DNA of 64,000 bases from Panicum virgatum (taxonomy: Eukaryota; Streptophyta; Magnoliopsida; Poales; Poaceae): positions 3,113,326 through 3,177,325 of the forward strand of contig NC_053141.1 in NCBI RefSeq assembly GCF_016808335.1. The letters run 5' to 3'. The notes under the pieces are model-generated. The model was not told the DNA's origin. It did not search any database and was given only the letters and a program-made list of their open reading frames with translations. Positions within the stretch are counted from its first letter, which is position 1, and each line of letters begins with the position of its first letter. The position numbers and the translations under genes were made by a program. Of the stretch, positions 35,245 through 45,962 are shown in pieces.

Positions 35245-37665
35245 ATTGAAGGACCGGACAGGCGACCAGAAGGGGGGGTTGAATAGGAGCCTCAAATTCG
35301 ATCCGAAAATCGAAGAGAAAAAAATCCCGATACAAACACCACACCACTGCTCCTAAAATGTGCCAACACTACGCAGCATGGACAAGCTGCTAGTGCTAGG
35401 AACACAATCGGAGAGTCGCAAAACTCTTGCGGAAGCAAAACCCGAGAGCACACGCAATCAGAAAGCAAAACGAGTTGAAACCAGGCAAAACGAGAACAGA
35501 CCAAAACGAGAGGGTTAGTCGAACAAAAACTAAATTAAATGCTCAAGTAAAAACTAATCTAACCCTAGCATGCTAGAAGGCAAGATTAAAAGGCTAGCAA
35601 CTAATTTTTAGAGGTTTTTCTGATTTTAATTAAGCAGGAAATTAAAAATGGCCTAGAGCAAGAAATTTAATTCCACAGCAAAACTTCAAAAGCTACAGAA
35701 AGAACAAACTACGGGAATGTGATTAGGTGCATGACTAAAGCCTAGAACAAATCTAACAAAATCAATGGAAAAAGAAAAGACCGGTGAAGCAAACCATCGA
35801 ACACCTTGTGGGCGCAGTTTTATTGTTGAAGGACAAACTGAATCAAAGCTGGGATTTCCCACACACGCACCCTAATCCATGTCCCTGCAAGACAATCAAG
35901 AGCAAGGCATATACACGCACACGAATCCAAGCACCTGCAAAGACAAACAAAGGCCAAGCATACATGTGCACACAGATCACGAGATCATTGATTTAATTTA
36001 CTTGTGCTTGCTGCCGTGCAGTGCTGCACTGCATGCTTGCTCTCGTCTTGGGCCTTTCACGAGGGCCTCTGCCTGGTGGCGCTCGTCACTGCTGCTTGAT
36101 ACCGCTTGCAGCGCTCAGTGCAGGGGAGGAGACAGGTGCTGCCAGCCCTCAGCGCCGCTCGCCGCGAGCGCCGTCGCCCTCTGGGTCTCGCTGCTGCTGC
36201 GTCCTGCCGGCCTCCCTCAGCGCTTCTGTGCTCCCGCACTGACCGTGGCTGGCAGGAGCCGACGACCCCACTGGACGCTCCCACCCGGTGACGCTTGTCT
36301 GACCAGACCCTGCGCAGACACAAAACAAGAACGGGAATCCAAACTACAGTGAGAAAAACAACACGAATTGAATCGATTCAAAAGCCCGGAGGGCACTAGG
36401 AGGGAAGGGCCTCCTTTTCCCATGAATCCGTGATACAAGCTCTCAAAATTCCTTCTCCAAATCCTAACCCTAGAGGAAGAAAAAGAGGAGGAGAAGAGGA
36501 ACAGGAGAGGGGCAGGAAGGGGGCGACGGGAAAGCGGCCGTGCCCAACCGTCCAAGCCTGGAAAGGAGAAAAGAGAGAGAGAGTGGGTGAGGGAATAGAT
36601 ATTTAAGCCAATAACTCTAAAACTAAAAGACTAAACTACCCCTAGAATTAACTAGACACTAGAAAGCCCGTAGGGGCAAAACCGGAAAAAGATACAAGGA
36701 CTCATCCGACGGCCGAGTTTCTTTCTTCGAGTCGAAGTCTTCTCCGCGATGCCGCCGAGGGGATGAAGATCCGATCCGCGGTTTTGGAGGGTCCGCGAAA
36801 CCCGGGTAGGTGGCCAGTTTTGAGAAAACCGCCAAAACTCCACGCGCGGGAAGATTCCCGCCTCCACGCCGTGGCCCTGGGCGCCGTTCCCGCCTCGGCC
36901 TCCTGACGGCCCTAGACGCCGCCCGACGCACATCACCTCCTCGCCCGCAGCGAGGCCCTAAACGCCATCGACGCCCGTCACCTCCGCCAGTCCCGAGACC
37001 GACGCCCATGCCTCCACGACTTGGCGTCTTCAACCGCCGTCCGCCAGCTTAGTTTTGTGGCGCAAACCAAGAAACCCGCCATCCACCAGTGCTTGCGCCC
37101 TCGATCCAGGAGTGGACGCCACAGCCGCCGCCCGGCTCGAGCTCCGGTCCCGGCTGCCACTGGCGGAGACAAGGGTATGCCTGGGTATTCCTTGGAATAC
37201 CCAAGATTTCAGCACAAAAAATAAATACATATACCAAAATACATGTATATTCTATTTTTTAATTACCAAGATGCAAAAGCCCACCAAGTTGGAGTGAGCA
37301 GCCGAACAGCCCATCATTTGGCTAGGCCCAAGAGCAAAAGTGAAGAGGCCATCTCCCGTCAGCTCCCACTGGCCTTGCCCTTTCCTATTCTGAGCATCGT
37401 GCTCGTGGGCGACTCCCAAGCGGAAGCAGCGGCGGCGCATCTCGCTGTGACTGTGCGAGCTGCGGAGGCCACATCTCAGCCGGCAAGCAGGTAGCCAGGT
37501 AGGCGATTTCTTTCCCCTTTCGTCCGTCCCCTTGCGTTGCCTGCCTGGTGCCCGCTCAGCTTTTCTCCCTCGCGTCCCCAATCCCCAAACCCCAGATCTC
37601 GTCATTTCTATCTGCTTCTTCTGCAGTGCTGTGGCGACTGACGACGGGCGGCCGGTGACCAGCAA

Positions 37666-40600
37666 TGTAACGACCCGAAAAATTCACCAAATAAATCACA
37701 CGCTAATTTTTTTCAAAACTCTTTTTCGTCGTTGAGCTCGAGAACCTCCTAAAACCTGAACCCTAAATTCTGAAAAAAAATCTTTTCTCTGCCCCGAACA
37801 CCCGATTCCCGATGCCATTCATCGATGTCACCTTTCCTTTTTCGCCGGTCGTACCTTGCTCTCTCTCTTTTCCCTCGCCACCGTCTCATCGCGCGACCGC
37901 CGACCGCAATTAGCGCCGGCCGCACGCGCCACTGCCCCCTGGCCCACGCACCCGGCCGCGCATGCCTTCCCTGGCCCGCGCACCCCGCAATCACCGCCGG
38001 CGCATACCCAATCTCCATCTCCCTCTTCATTTTTTCTTCTTTCCCATTTTACTTTTCTTTCCTCCATTCCCATTTCCTTTCTTTTTTTTCTTTCACCTTT
38101 CTTTTCTCTCTTTTCTTTTTCCTCTCTCCTTTCTCTCTCCCTCCCCGCACGCTGCAGAGCAGCTGCTCACCGCGCGCGCCGCCACGCTCTCCCCTTGGAG
38201 CCCCGCGTCCCGCCGCGCCACGCGCCCCCTGGGCCGTGCGCGCGCACGTGCCTCGCCTCCCTTGCCGCCCACGCGCCGAGCGCGCCCGGACGGCCACCGC
38301 CTTCCCCGCTAGCACTCGGCTCATCGCTTGCCCCGCGCGCCACACCTCGGCCACGCTCCGCAGCCATCTCCACCCGCCCGCGCGCCCACGCGCTACAGCT
38401 CGCGCTGCGTCGCTCGCTGCTTCCCTCCGCGTGCATGCGCGCACGCGCGCTCGGTGCACCGCCCGCCGCGACGCCGCCAAGCACGCCGCTGCGTGAGCAT
38501 TGCCGCGCTCGCGCACAACCGCACGCGCCCGCTCCCCGCCCTGTACGCACGCCCCACCCCGGCCTGCCCTGCGCTCGTGCCCCGCTCGGTCTGCACTGCG
38601 TGCGCGCCCGCTCGGCCTGCCCACGCACACGTGCACGCGAGCGTGCACACGCGCCGCGCCGCGCCACGCCACGGCACCAGCACGCCGCCCGCCTCGCCGT
38701 GCCACGAGCACGCGTGCTCCACACGGCCAATCCACCTACCCGCGTTGACGGCCGCACAGCACCACCTGCAGCGTGTCGCCGCCTGCCCGACACATCACGT
38801 CCCGCGTCGCCGCGCGCGCCGTCGCCCTGGGCACGTACGACGCCGGCGACCTTGGCACAGCACCACCGTTGACGCCGGCCACCGCGTCCTCCCCTCCACC
38901 GCCTCTCCTTGCCTATAAATCGTGCCCCGAGTTGCTCTCCACACCACCACCGAGCTCACCAAGCTGCGCAGCCCGCCGCTCGTCTTCCTCCTCGCTCTAA
39001 TCCCGCCTCTTCTGTTTTTCCCCAAAAACAGGGCACCCCCGTCGATCTCCTAGCCTGGGCCATCTTGGTCCGATTCCGCTCGAGGTGAGCACGCCCAAAT
39101 CCTCCTCAACCTGCCCCAAGCCGTGCCTTTCCCTCTCCATGCCACCAGTGAGCTCCCCACGAGCTCCCATGGCCGCGGCCGTAGCTGCTCGGGGCGGACC
39201 CCCTTCCGCTCGCTTTTCCCTTCCCGGAGTCATAGGAATGAAACCCCCTCACCTTCCTCTCTCTCCCTATGCCCTCGGATTTGAAAACGGTGGGCCGTAG
39301 CTCGATTCCGGCGACGCTCCGGCGAGCTGCCACCGTGAGTGCCGGTGGCGCCGCCGCTGGACGTCGTACTCCTTCCGTCCTCTTTTCCGTGAGCTGATGA
39401 GAGCTTATGGGTCTTGCGGGCCCGTACAGCACTTCTGGCCCAACAAAAACAATAACCCAACCAGCCCAGTAGCAACACGCAGAGAATAAAACCCATCACG
39501 TGCAAGCCTGAATCCAAATTCTTTTATTTTCGAAATTAATTAAGCCATCAATATTGTAATTTTATTATCTCGATCATCCAAGCTCCGATTGAGCTGATTC
39601 TTCTTTCTAAATTCCTATAAAATCATATACTATCTATTCATTCTATTTTCATCTCTTTTTGAACTCCGATGTACCCCTGAAACACCTCTTTTACCTATCA
39701 TTTCATGCGCCAAAAATCCTCCGATTACTCCGAAACTTTACCACGCCATTTCTAGCATAATTTTGGTCATGCCATTAGAAAACCACCCGAAAATATTACT
39801 CCTATCCCCATAACTTAATTGTTTCCAATTCGAGCTCAACGATAAAACCTTTATTTCTTTTTCTTAATTGTGTGCCTGTTTGTGTCCGTCGTAGATCGCG
39901 AAGTGAATGAAGGAGAGCCCGTCAACGAGCATTACTATGAGCAGGTGAACGAGGACCCATTCCACGACCCCGAGCTCGAAGGACATGACCTCCCCGAAGG
40001 CTACGAAGACGGCAAGTTCAATCCCATCCTTTGATGCATGTTTCTGTCCTAGTTTTTATAAATACAACCCAAAGGCCTGTTTTATAAAATTGCATATGTT
40101 TTGCTTGCATGAAAACATGGTTGGATAGCCACCCCTTGATTTGTGATGACCATTCCTTGACCACCTAGATTAATGTCTGATTTTGCTTGGACGTTAATCG
40201 ATACTAGAACGCTTAGGACCTGCTACCCTATATAACTTGTTTTATAAAGAAAAGGTGTGTGTGTGGGAAGGGATAAAAGTGGATTTTTAAAAGATGAGTT
40301 TAGACGGGATGGATGGCATTTCAGTGTGATTTGCCGTTGGTGTGCTCGTGCCAGTGTGGCAGAGCAAGGAAGGGAGATATCCATCTTGTCACCCCTAAGG
40401 ACCGAGTTGGTGTTACATCTCACCTAACTCCACTTTCGTGCAAACCACTCGACCATTGTATGGGCAACGGCTTAGCATAAATCCCACTAGTTAGTCTGAT
40501 AGCCATCAGGAGAGCTGAGAGCAACGGGTGACTAAGGATAAGGGATAAGCCCAGAGTGACTTATGCCCGGTTATACCTAAGTGAACGGTCGATGACCCCT

Positions 40601-41405
40601 TGGTGCATCCCGTGATGGCTAGTCAGGTTTAGCTAAGGTGGGTAATGACTATGTTGGGATCTACACCGACACAACGGTGTTCGAGTTGTGGTATCCTACT
40701 TGTGGGTAAAGTTGCACACCTCTGCAGAGTTGAAACCTATTTGAATAGTCCGTGCCCACGGTATTGGGCGAGTTACGGTGTGGTCTCACCACTAGTGTTT
40801 ACTTTGGGATGGGTTAGCGTGAGTTGTTTTGGAAACGTGTCCGGCAGTTGTGCCGTGTGCTACGACGGACGGGGAGTCCGGTAGCAGTTCTAAAACTTGA
40901 ACTCCGTGTTACTACAAAAATGGCTTTTCTAAAAAGTTTTCTGTTAAATAAACCCCTGCATAAAATATTGTTTTTCTGCAAATTAAACCGTAACCTTATC
41001 CTTGATTTACCTATGCATATTATTTTGATTTAACCCCTCCGTGGGTGTGGTTGGACTTGCTGAGTACGTTCGTACTCACCCCACTCTTACTTTTTACAGA
41101 AGAAGACCCAGACTTCGTACCAGACGACGCCGAGTAGGGTTATCGTTCTACACCCAACCTTGCCTGTGGAACCGGCCCTGTCGAGATGCCTCCGCTGTCG
41201 CAATATTCTGAGCCCGTACTAGACCCCATGTGGTTTGCGGTCTGGTGTTATGTCGTAGCTTGGTTAGTTATTATTATCATCTGTATCGAGTGTCCTCCAA
41301 GATTTGTACGGTTTTGAACCATCTGATGTATTAAATGTGGCATCAGCCTCCTGGGACTGGTGTTTTGTATCACATTTAAGTCTTCTCTTATGAGGGGACG
41401 CTTCA
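37666..41405 (+). mobile_element. 3.7-kb solo LTR inside hAT-1
   Basis: Starts TGTAACGACCCGAAAA and ends GGGGACGCTTCA, with perfect TSDs AGCAA (37661-37665 and 41406-41410). No gag-pol, PBS or second LTR is seen. The length and TGTAACGACC start fit long-LTR Ty3/gypsy families, but this is an inference. Inside: a C/T- then GC-rich region with alternating CGCG tracts (38100-38860), a TATA-like CCTATAAATCG at about 38911, a donor-like CGAGGTGAGC at 39080-39090, and an acidic exon-like block at 39896-40011 (separate entry). Confidence 0.85.
39896..41137 (+). other. Possible spliced acidic micro-ORF inside the solo LTR
   Basis: After an acceptor-like GTCCGTCGTAG, a frame reads REVNEGEPVNEHYYEQVNED and continues with acidic residues to GYED. 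A GC-type donor (GGCAAGT, about 40010) could splice to the acceptor TTTTTACAG at about 41099. The frame would then continue as EEDPDFVPDDAE and stop at about 41137. Splicing is predicted from motifs only. The first exon is not identified. Confidence 0.4.
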
Positions 41406-41574
41406 AGCAACCAGCAGCCAGCAAGCACCGGCGCGTCATCGATCTCAATTGCAGCAGGCAACTAGGTAAAGATTTTATTTTTCTGTTCTAATTTATTTGT
41501 TTTTATACTGCTGTATGTGTGCTAGTTTATTCAATAATTTTGTAACATTTATTTCTATGTAAATTGTAATCTAG

Positions 41575-44103
41575 ATGAAGAAGAAGGCTACTAGCAGTAT
41601 ATTTACATTATGGGAGAAAGCAAAGGCAAAAAAAGCAGATTTGGCATCTACACCAAATCCTCCTCCTGTTGAGATCGAGAACAATTTGCAGATAGCACTT
41701 GTGCAAGCACAGGATGATGATGAAGCACTGGCACAGTCCGCTATTGAAGCAAATGATGAAGCTCCCCAATCGGACAGAGGCTCCCCAACTCCAATTGTAC
41801 AAGATGATGCAGCAACTGATGAAGAGGGTGAAGATGGAGCAGATTTGGAAGCACTTGAGCATGATCCTGGGAAGCGAATAGCCATCTCAAGGTATGCTGT
41901 AAATGACCAAGATAGAGTTAGAAGGAGATATATTGAGTTGGGTCCATGTCAGTCAAAGAATCATGATTTTCCATATAGAGACATAAGTGGTCATCCACGC
42001 CGCTTTTGCCCAGTTTGGTTTAAGCAAAATAAGTGGCTTGAGTACAGTGTAGAAAGAGATGCCGCTTTCTGTTTCGTTTGCTATTTGTTCAAAGATAAAA
42101 GAAAATGCCCAGGTGGTGATACATTTGTGAAGGGTGGGTGGCGAAATTGGCACCTAAAATCAAGATTGAAAAAACACATGGGTACTGTCAGTAGTGCTCA
42201 TGCTGAAGCTCAAGAGAAATATGATAGGTTCACTACACCAAGAACATCAATTCGAGAGTCTATTGCTTCAAACACCACGCAGTACAAAGCTTTATATAAG
42301 CTTCGTTTGACATGGACACTCAAGTGCTTAAGGTTTCTATTGCGCCAAGGCTTGGCATTTAGAGGGCATGATGAAAGTGAAGACTCGCTAAACAAAGGAA
42401 ATTTCCTTGAGCTTTTAAATTGGCTTGCAGGAAATTTTGAAGAGGTTGACAGGGTGGTTCTAAAGAATGCTCCACAGAACTGTAAGATGACATGCCATCA
42501 AGTACAACATGATCTCATCAAATGTTGTGCACAAGAGACTACTAAGCTAGTAATTGAGGAACTTGGTGGTCAAAACTTTGCAATACTTGCTGATGAGTCT
42601 GCTGATGTGTACCATAATGAACAGCTAGCTGTTTGCTTGCGTTACGTTGATAAGAAAGGAAGGGCAGTTGAAAGATTTCTTGGTGTTGCCCATGTTGAAG
42701 ATACTAGTGCTATGACACTTAAGGCTGCAGTGGAGCATATGCTTATGAAGTATAATTTGACCTTTGCAATGGTTCGTGGGCAAGGATACGATGGAGCTAG
42801 CAATATGAAAGGTAATGCTAATGGGCTGAAAAAACTTATTATGGATGAGTCTCCATATGCCTATTATGTCCATTGCTTTGCTCATCAGCTGCAATTAACT
42901 CTTGTTGCTGTTGCTAAGGAGAGTGGGGATTGCACATGGTTTTTTGGACAGCTTGTTATCTTGTTAAATGTTCTTGGCAATTCTTGCAAAAAGATGAGAA
43001 TGCTTCGAATGGCTCAGGTTGAGGAACTAATTGATGCATTAGAGTTGGAGGAAGAAGAAACCGGAAAGGGTTTGAATCAAGAAATGGGTTTGGGAAGGCC
43101 GTGTGATACTCGTTGGGGCTCTCACTACAAAACTGTGATGCATGTTATCTCTATGTATCCTGCAATCAGGCGTGTTTTGGTGAAGATTGGAAAAGAGTAT
43201 ACTACAGCGGAGGCTCAATCAGCTATGACTATGTTGACATCATTTCGGTCATTCGAGTTTGTATTCATGGCACACTTGATGCAAGAAATATTTGGTTATA
43301 CCGAGGACTTGAGTAGGGCCTTGCAAAAGAAAGACCAGGATATTGTGAATGCCATGGAGCTTGTTGATCTTACAAAGTTTCATTTGCAGTGCTTGCGGGA
43401 AGAGGAAGGATGGAATAATTTTCTTCAGAGGGTTACTTCTTTTTGTGTGAAGTACAAGATTAAAGTTGTTGACATGGAGGGTTCTTATTATCCTGTTGGG
43501 AGGCCTAAAAGAGGGTTCTATAATGGCGCAATGAACTATCATCGCTTCCATGTTGACATGTTTGTGAGCGTCATTGATAGGCAACTTCGAGAACTGAATG
43601 ACAGATTCGATGAGGTAAACACAGAGCTACTTTTTTGCATGGCAGCATTTAGCCCACTTGATTCATTTGCTGCTTATGATCAAGCCAAGTTGGTTACACT
43701 TGCTACAAAGTTTTATCCTAAAGATTTCACAACTGAGGAATTAGGGAAACTTCCATGGCAGCTTAATATGTACATTTCTCATGTTCGTAGAGATGAAAGG
43801 TTTAAAAATTTGAAGAACCTGTGTGAGCTTTCAGTTAAGCTTGTGAACACACAAAAGGATGAACAATATTATGTTGTTTACAAGCTTCTTAAGCTGGTGC
43901 TAATTCTTCCTGTAGCCACTGCTAGTGTTGAAAGAGTATTTTCCACACTGAATTATGTGAAGAACAAGCAAAGGAACAAAATGGGTGATGAATATTTGAA
44001 CAATTGCTTGGTTACATTTAATGAGAGGGAATTCTTTAGTCAAGTGAAAGACGAGGATATCATCAATCTCTTCCAACAAGGGGATCGTAGAGTTATATTG
44101 TAG
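41575..44103 (+). CDS. hAT transposase (DUF4371 / TTF zinc-finger type), 842 aa, intact
   Basis: A single uninterrupted exon of 842 codons, close to the length of plant zinc-finger MYM/TTF-type hAT transposases. Starting at residue about 120 is a TTF-type zinc-finger region (GHPRRFCPVWF, CFVCYLFKDKRKCPGG). The RNase-H-like catalytic core carries the first Asp in ILADESADV, a second conserved region (GQGYDGASNMKG) with the CFAH motif (VHCFAHQLQL), an RW motif (CDTRWGSHYKT), and the catalytic Glu in TASVERVFSTLN within the C-terminal dimerisation domain. It cuts and pastes elements bearing CAGTGGCGGAG-type ends, leaving 8-bp duplications. No frameshift or stop is seen, and intact ends make this element plausibly autonomous, although its leader is split by a solo LTR. 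Confidence 0.95.
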   Translation: MKKKATSSIFTLWEKAKAKKADLASTPNPPPVEIENNLQIALVQAQDDDEALAQSAIEANDEAPQSDRGSPTPIVQDDAATDEEGEDGADLEALEHDPGKRIAISRYAVNDQDRVRRRYIELGPCQSKNHDFPYRDISGHPRRFCPVWFKQNKWLEYSVERDAAFCFVCYLFKDKRKCPGGDTFVKGGWRNWHLKSRLKKHMGTVSSAHAEAQEKYDRFTTPRTSIRESIASNTTQYKALYKLRLTWTLKCLRFLLRQGLAFRGHDESEDSLNKGNFLELLNWLAGNFEEVDRVVLKNAPQNCKMTCHQVQHDLIKCCAQETTKLVIEELGGQNFAILADESADVYHNEQLAVCLRYVDKKGRAVERFLGVAHVEDTSAMTLKAAVEHMLMKYNLTFAMVRGQGYDGASNMKGNANGLKKLIMDESPYAYYVHCFAHQLQLTLVAVAKESGDCTWFFGQLVILLNVLGNSCKKMRMLRMAQVEELIDALELEEEETGKGLNQEMGLGRPCDTRWGSHYKTVMHVISMYPAIRRVLVKIGKEYTTAEAQSAMTMLTSFRSFEFVFMAHLMQEIFGYTEDLSRALQKKDQDIVNAMELVDLTKFHLQCLREEEGWNNFLQRVTSFCVKYKIKVVDMEGSYYPVGRPKRGFYNGAMNYHRFHVDMFVSVIDRQLRELNDRFDEVNTELLFCMAAFSPLDSFAAYDQAKLVTLATKFYPKDFTTEELGKLPWQLNMYISHVRRDERFKNLKNLCELSVKLVNTQKDEQYYVVYKLLKLVLILPVATASVERVFSTLNYVKNKQRNKMGDEYLNNCLVTFNEREFFSQVKDEDIINLFQQGDRRVIL

Positions 44104-44456
44104 TAATTATTACTATTTTATAATATTTATGTTTCGAACTTGTACTTTGGTTATTATTATGGATTCGATAAATGTAATGGCTGTTATAACTTTTCATTCA
44201 CTATATTATATACATTTTGCTTCAATTTTTTTTAGCATTTGGCATACCCAGGCACAGATTCCTGGCTCCGCCACTGCCGGCTGCCCTTGACCGCCGTCCA
44301 CCGCACGGTCCATCGGCCACAGCACCTCCACGGCAGCTCACCGTCGACACTCGACGCCCGTGTACCTGCAACCAAAGACCAAGCACACGATCACACCGCA
44401 CGATTGACAATTCATTCATCACAGCCAGGAGTGAGTACTACTCATTCCTCATGCAG

Positions 44457-44686
44457 AACTCATGTGTGACTATATATGTTCTTCTTTTGACCTTCGGGGC
44501 TCTATTTGGAAAGTAAAGAGTAAAACCGGATGACATTGCTCGGGTTCGGTTCGGTTCGGTTCGGTTCAAGCTAAGACACATGGTATATTGGTATTCATTA
44601 TCATTGATTCAGATATTCAGTTGCTTTCACTATCATATCCCTCTCCATCGGCCCTACTTCTCTAAACGCCAGATGCCACTGTTCGG
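44457..44686 (+). other. Tail of duplication copy 1, upstream region of a lost C gene
   Basis: Aligns with 53210-53405 upstream of gene C (shared TATCATATCCCTCTCCATCG). It is cut just before the C promoter's TATA region. Contains four tandem GGTTC units at about 44540. Confidence 0.7.
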
Positions 44687-45503
44687 TTTTCAAAGGGACA
44701 TACTGGTGGACATAGAGGTACGTAGTTTTCAAAGGGACATACTGGTGGAGTCGATTTGGGTCCTTTCTACAGAAGGAGGAGGATCACTTCATGCTGAAGA
44801 CAGCGTTGCGCGCAGCGTACTTAAATCGTGAATATGCAGCCATAGAGATCTTGGCTAGTAATGGATAGCGGTTTACCAATACAATACTTTATAATCCTAG
44901 TCATCTTTTGTGTGTGTCGAACAACAATAGATCTAATAAACTTTGTTTTCTTAATCCTATGGAGTTTTAATTTAGGTGAGTTTATAATAAGGAACACTTA
45001 CATGTATCGCATAGATTGGAATATTAGATAACTATATTTCCTTTTTTTTAAATAAAACTTGAGATGTACACATAGCTAGCCTGCATCCAATGGCCATGGG
45101 CGCACCCTGAGCTCGATCCGACGCCAGCCGCGATTGGCGCGGTGGATTCAATACATCACGCGACGCGATCCAGTCCAAGTGTCCAACAGCAGGCTACGAA
45201 AGCTTTCCAAGGCTGACGACACCACTGTACCAGAGATCACTTCGACCGTAGCGCCATCATCCAACCACGACACGCGGGAAACTGAGCCGGTGCTCCTCTT
45301 CTCGGGTCCGGATTCGGATCCAGCTTCGGTTTTCGGTTTCGGTTTGAGGAGCAGGCACTCACGAGTCAAAGTCTACGGTGAACGACGCCTGCCTCTGCTG
45401 TGCTCTGGCTCTCATGGCCCCTTCTTGCGGCCAAGGCTTCCAACCGAAATGCTCTTGCCGGTTTCGGTTCGGGTAATCCGGTTCCTGCTCCGGCGCGGCT
45501 ATG

Positions 45504-45511
45504 TATAAATA
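45504..45511 (+). promoter_or_regulatory. TATA box of gene A2
   Basis: TATAAATA in ATGTATAAATACTTCC, 83 bp upstream of the start codon, same context as A1. The ATG overlapping this box at 45501 is therefore not the translation start. Confidence 0.7.
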
Positions 45512-45593
45512 CTTCCACGACGGCGCTGCCTTTTCTCCACACCATCTCTTCCTCCTCCTCCATCCAAGCTCCCGAAGCTTGCAGCGCGCACGA

Positions 45594-45962
45594 ATGGACA
45601 TCCTCGGCAGGATCGCGCGCGCCATCTCCGACGCCCTGCGCGACCCCGAGAAGCTGCCGAGGGCGCTGATCCTTTGCGGCATCGTCGAAGCCGTGGCGGC
45701 GCTGTCCCTCGTCTTCTTCAGGGTGCCCGGCGGCGGGCTATTCCTCCGGCACCACGGCGAGAAGGCGCTCGTGTATGTGTACTACGGGGTCCTCGGCGCC
45801 GTGGTGGCGTTCGGGCTCGGCGAGGCGTCGACGGGGTTCTGGGTGTCGGGGGACCCCGTCGGGCGGCGCGCCGTCGGGATGACCGTGCTCTGGGTGTCCA
45901 TCCTGCCTCTGGTCATCGTTGCCGGCCTTGGAGGCGTCCTCTCTTCTGCCACCCCGAAGTAG
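45594..45962 (+). CDS. Small three-transmembrane protein A2
   Basis: 122 residues, start MDILGRIARAISDAL, GC-rich. Same family as A1 (about 95% identical over the shared part) and C. Three hydrophobic segments are at about residues 25-45, 60-87 and 95-117, with FGLGEASTGFWVSGDP between the second and third. It ends GLGGVLSSATPK, close to the end of C (GLGGFVILK), so this is probably the ancestral C-terminus that A1 has lost. A charged amphipathic N-terminus (about 20 residues) precedes the first span. Family and function are unrecognised. The promoter is undisturbed, unlike that of A1. Confidence 0.8.
   Translation: MDILGRIARAISDALRDPEKLPRALILCGIVEAVAALSLVFFRVPGGGLFLRHHGEKALVYVYYGVLGAVVAFGLGEASTGFWVSGDPVGRRAVGMTVLWVSILPLVIVAGLGGVLSSATPK

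Larger units (their letters stand above)
37158..44276 (+). mobile_element. hAT-1, 7.1-kb apparently autonomous hAT element
   Basis: The left end is CACTGGCGGAGACAAGG and the right end (complement) is CAGTGGCGGAGCCAGG. Perfect 8-bp TSDs CCGGCTGC lie at 37150-37157 and 44277-44284, the hAT hallmark. It carries one full-length transposase gene (41575-44103). A leader of exon-like sequence (about 37440-37660 and 41406-41466) is interrupted by a solo LTR. A GTAAAG donor follows, with an AG acceptor immediately before the start codon. Confidence 0.95.
26495..44451 (-). mobile_element. Sirevirus-type Ty1/copia LTR retrotransposon with nested insertions
   Basis: Element orientation is minus. The TSD TGCAG is present on both sides (26490-26494 and 44452-44456). 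The empty site is at about 53200-53212. The 3' LTR is 26495-28581, the 5' LTR is 35247-44451 (about 2,078 bp without the nested hAT), the PBS is 35233-35244, the PPT is next to 28581, and gag-pol is in between with the copia order protease-integrase-RT-RNase H. The LTR terminus with GGACCGGACAGG and an A/G-rich GGGGGTTGAAT segment, the large Gag and the multiple PPT-like tracts are Sirevirus traits. The two LTRs differ by scattered substitutions and a 17-bp tandem duplication present only in the 3' LTR, so insertion is not recent. Confidence 0.9.
35247..44451 (-). repeat. 5' LTR of the Sirevirus-like element, split by hAT-1
   Basis: LTR sequence is 35247-37157 plus 44285-44451. The middle is the hAT-1 insertion with its 8-bp duplication. 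The two pieces align with 26495-28412 and 28413-28581 of the other LTR. Confidence 0.9.
7541..44686 (+). repeat. Tandem segmental duplication, copy 1 (A1-B1)
   Basis: Starts at TTTTCAAAGGGACCTGCTGG. Its native blocks are 7541-7781, 9417-9658, 10525-11537, 24407-26494 and 44457-44686, about 3.8 kb in total. They align in order with copy 2 (44687-53410). All other sequence in this span is later insertions. The end at about 44686 (GCCACTGTTCGG) matches 53395-53408 upstream of gene C, so the ancestral order was A, B, C and this copy lost C at the duplication junction. Confidence 0.85.

Noticed and set aside
37825..38872. Long GC-rich open frames (up to 338 codons) on both strands
   Set aside because: They lie within a solo LTR, are compositionally biased (Ala/Arg/Pro) and overlap in several frames. 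They are most likely chance frames.
45134..45593. Upstream in-frame methionines before gene A2 (such as 45501)
   Set aside because: The ATG at 45501 overlaps the TATA box and cannot be in the mRNA. MDILG at 45594 matches the A1 start and the position of the C start.
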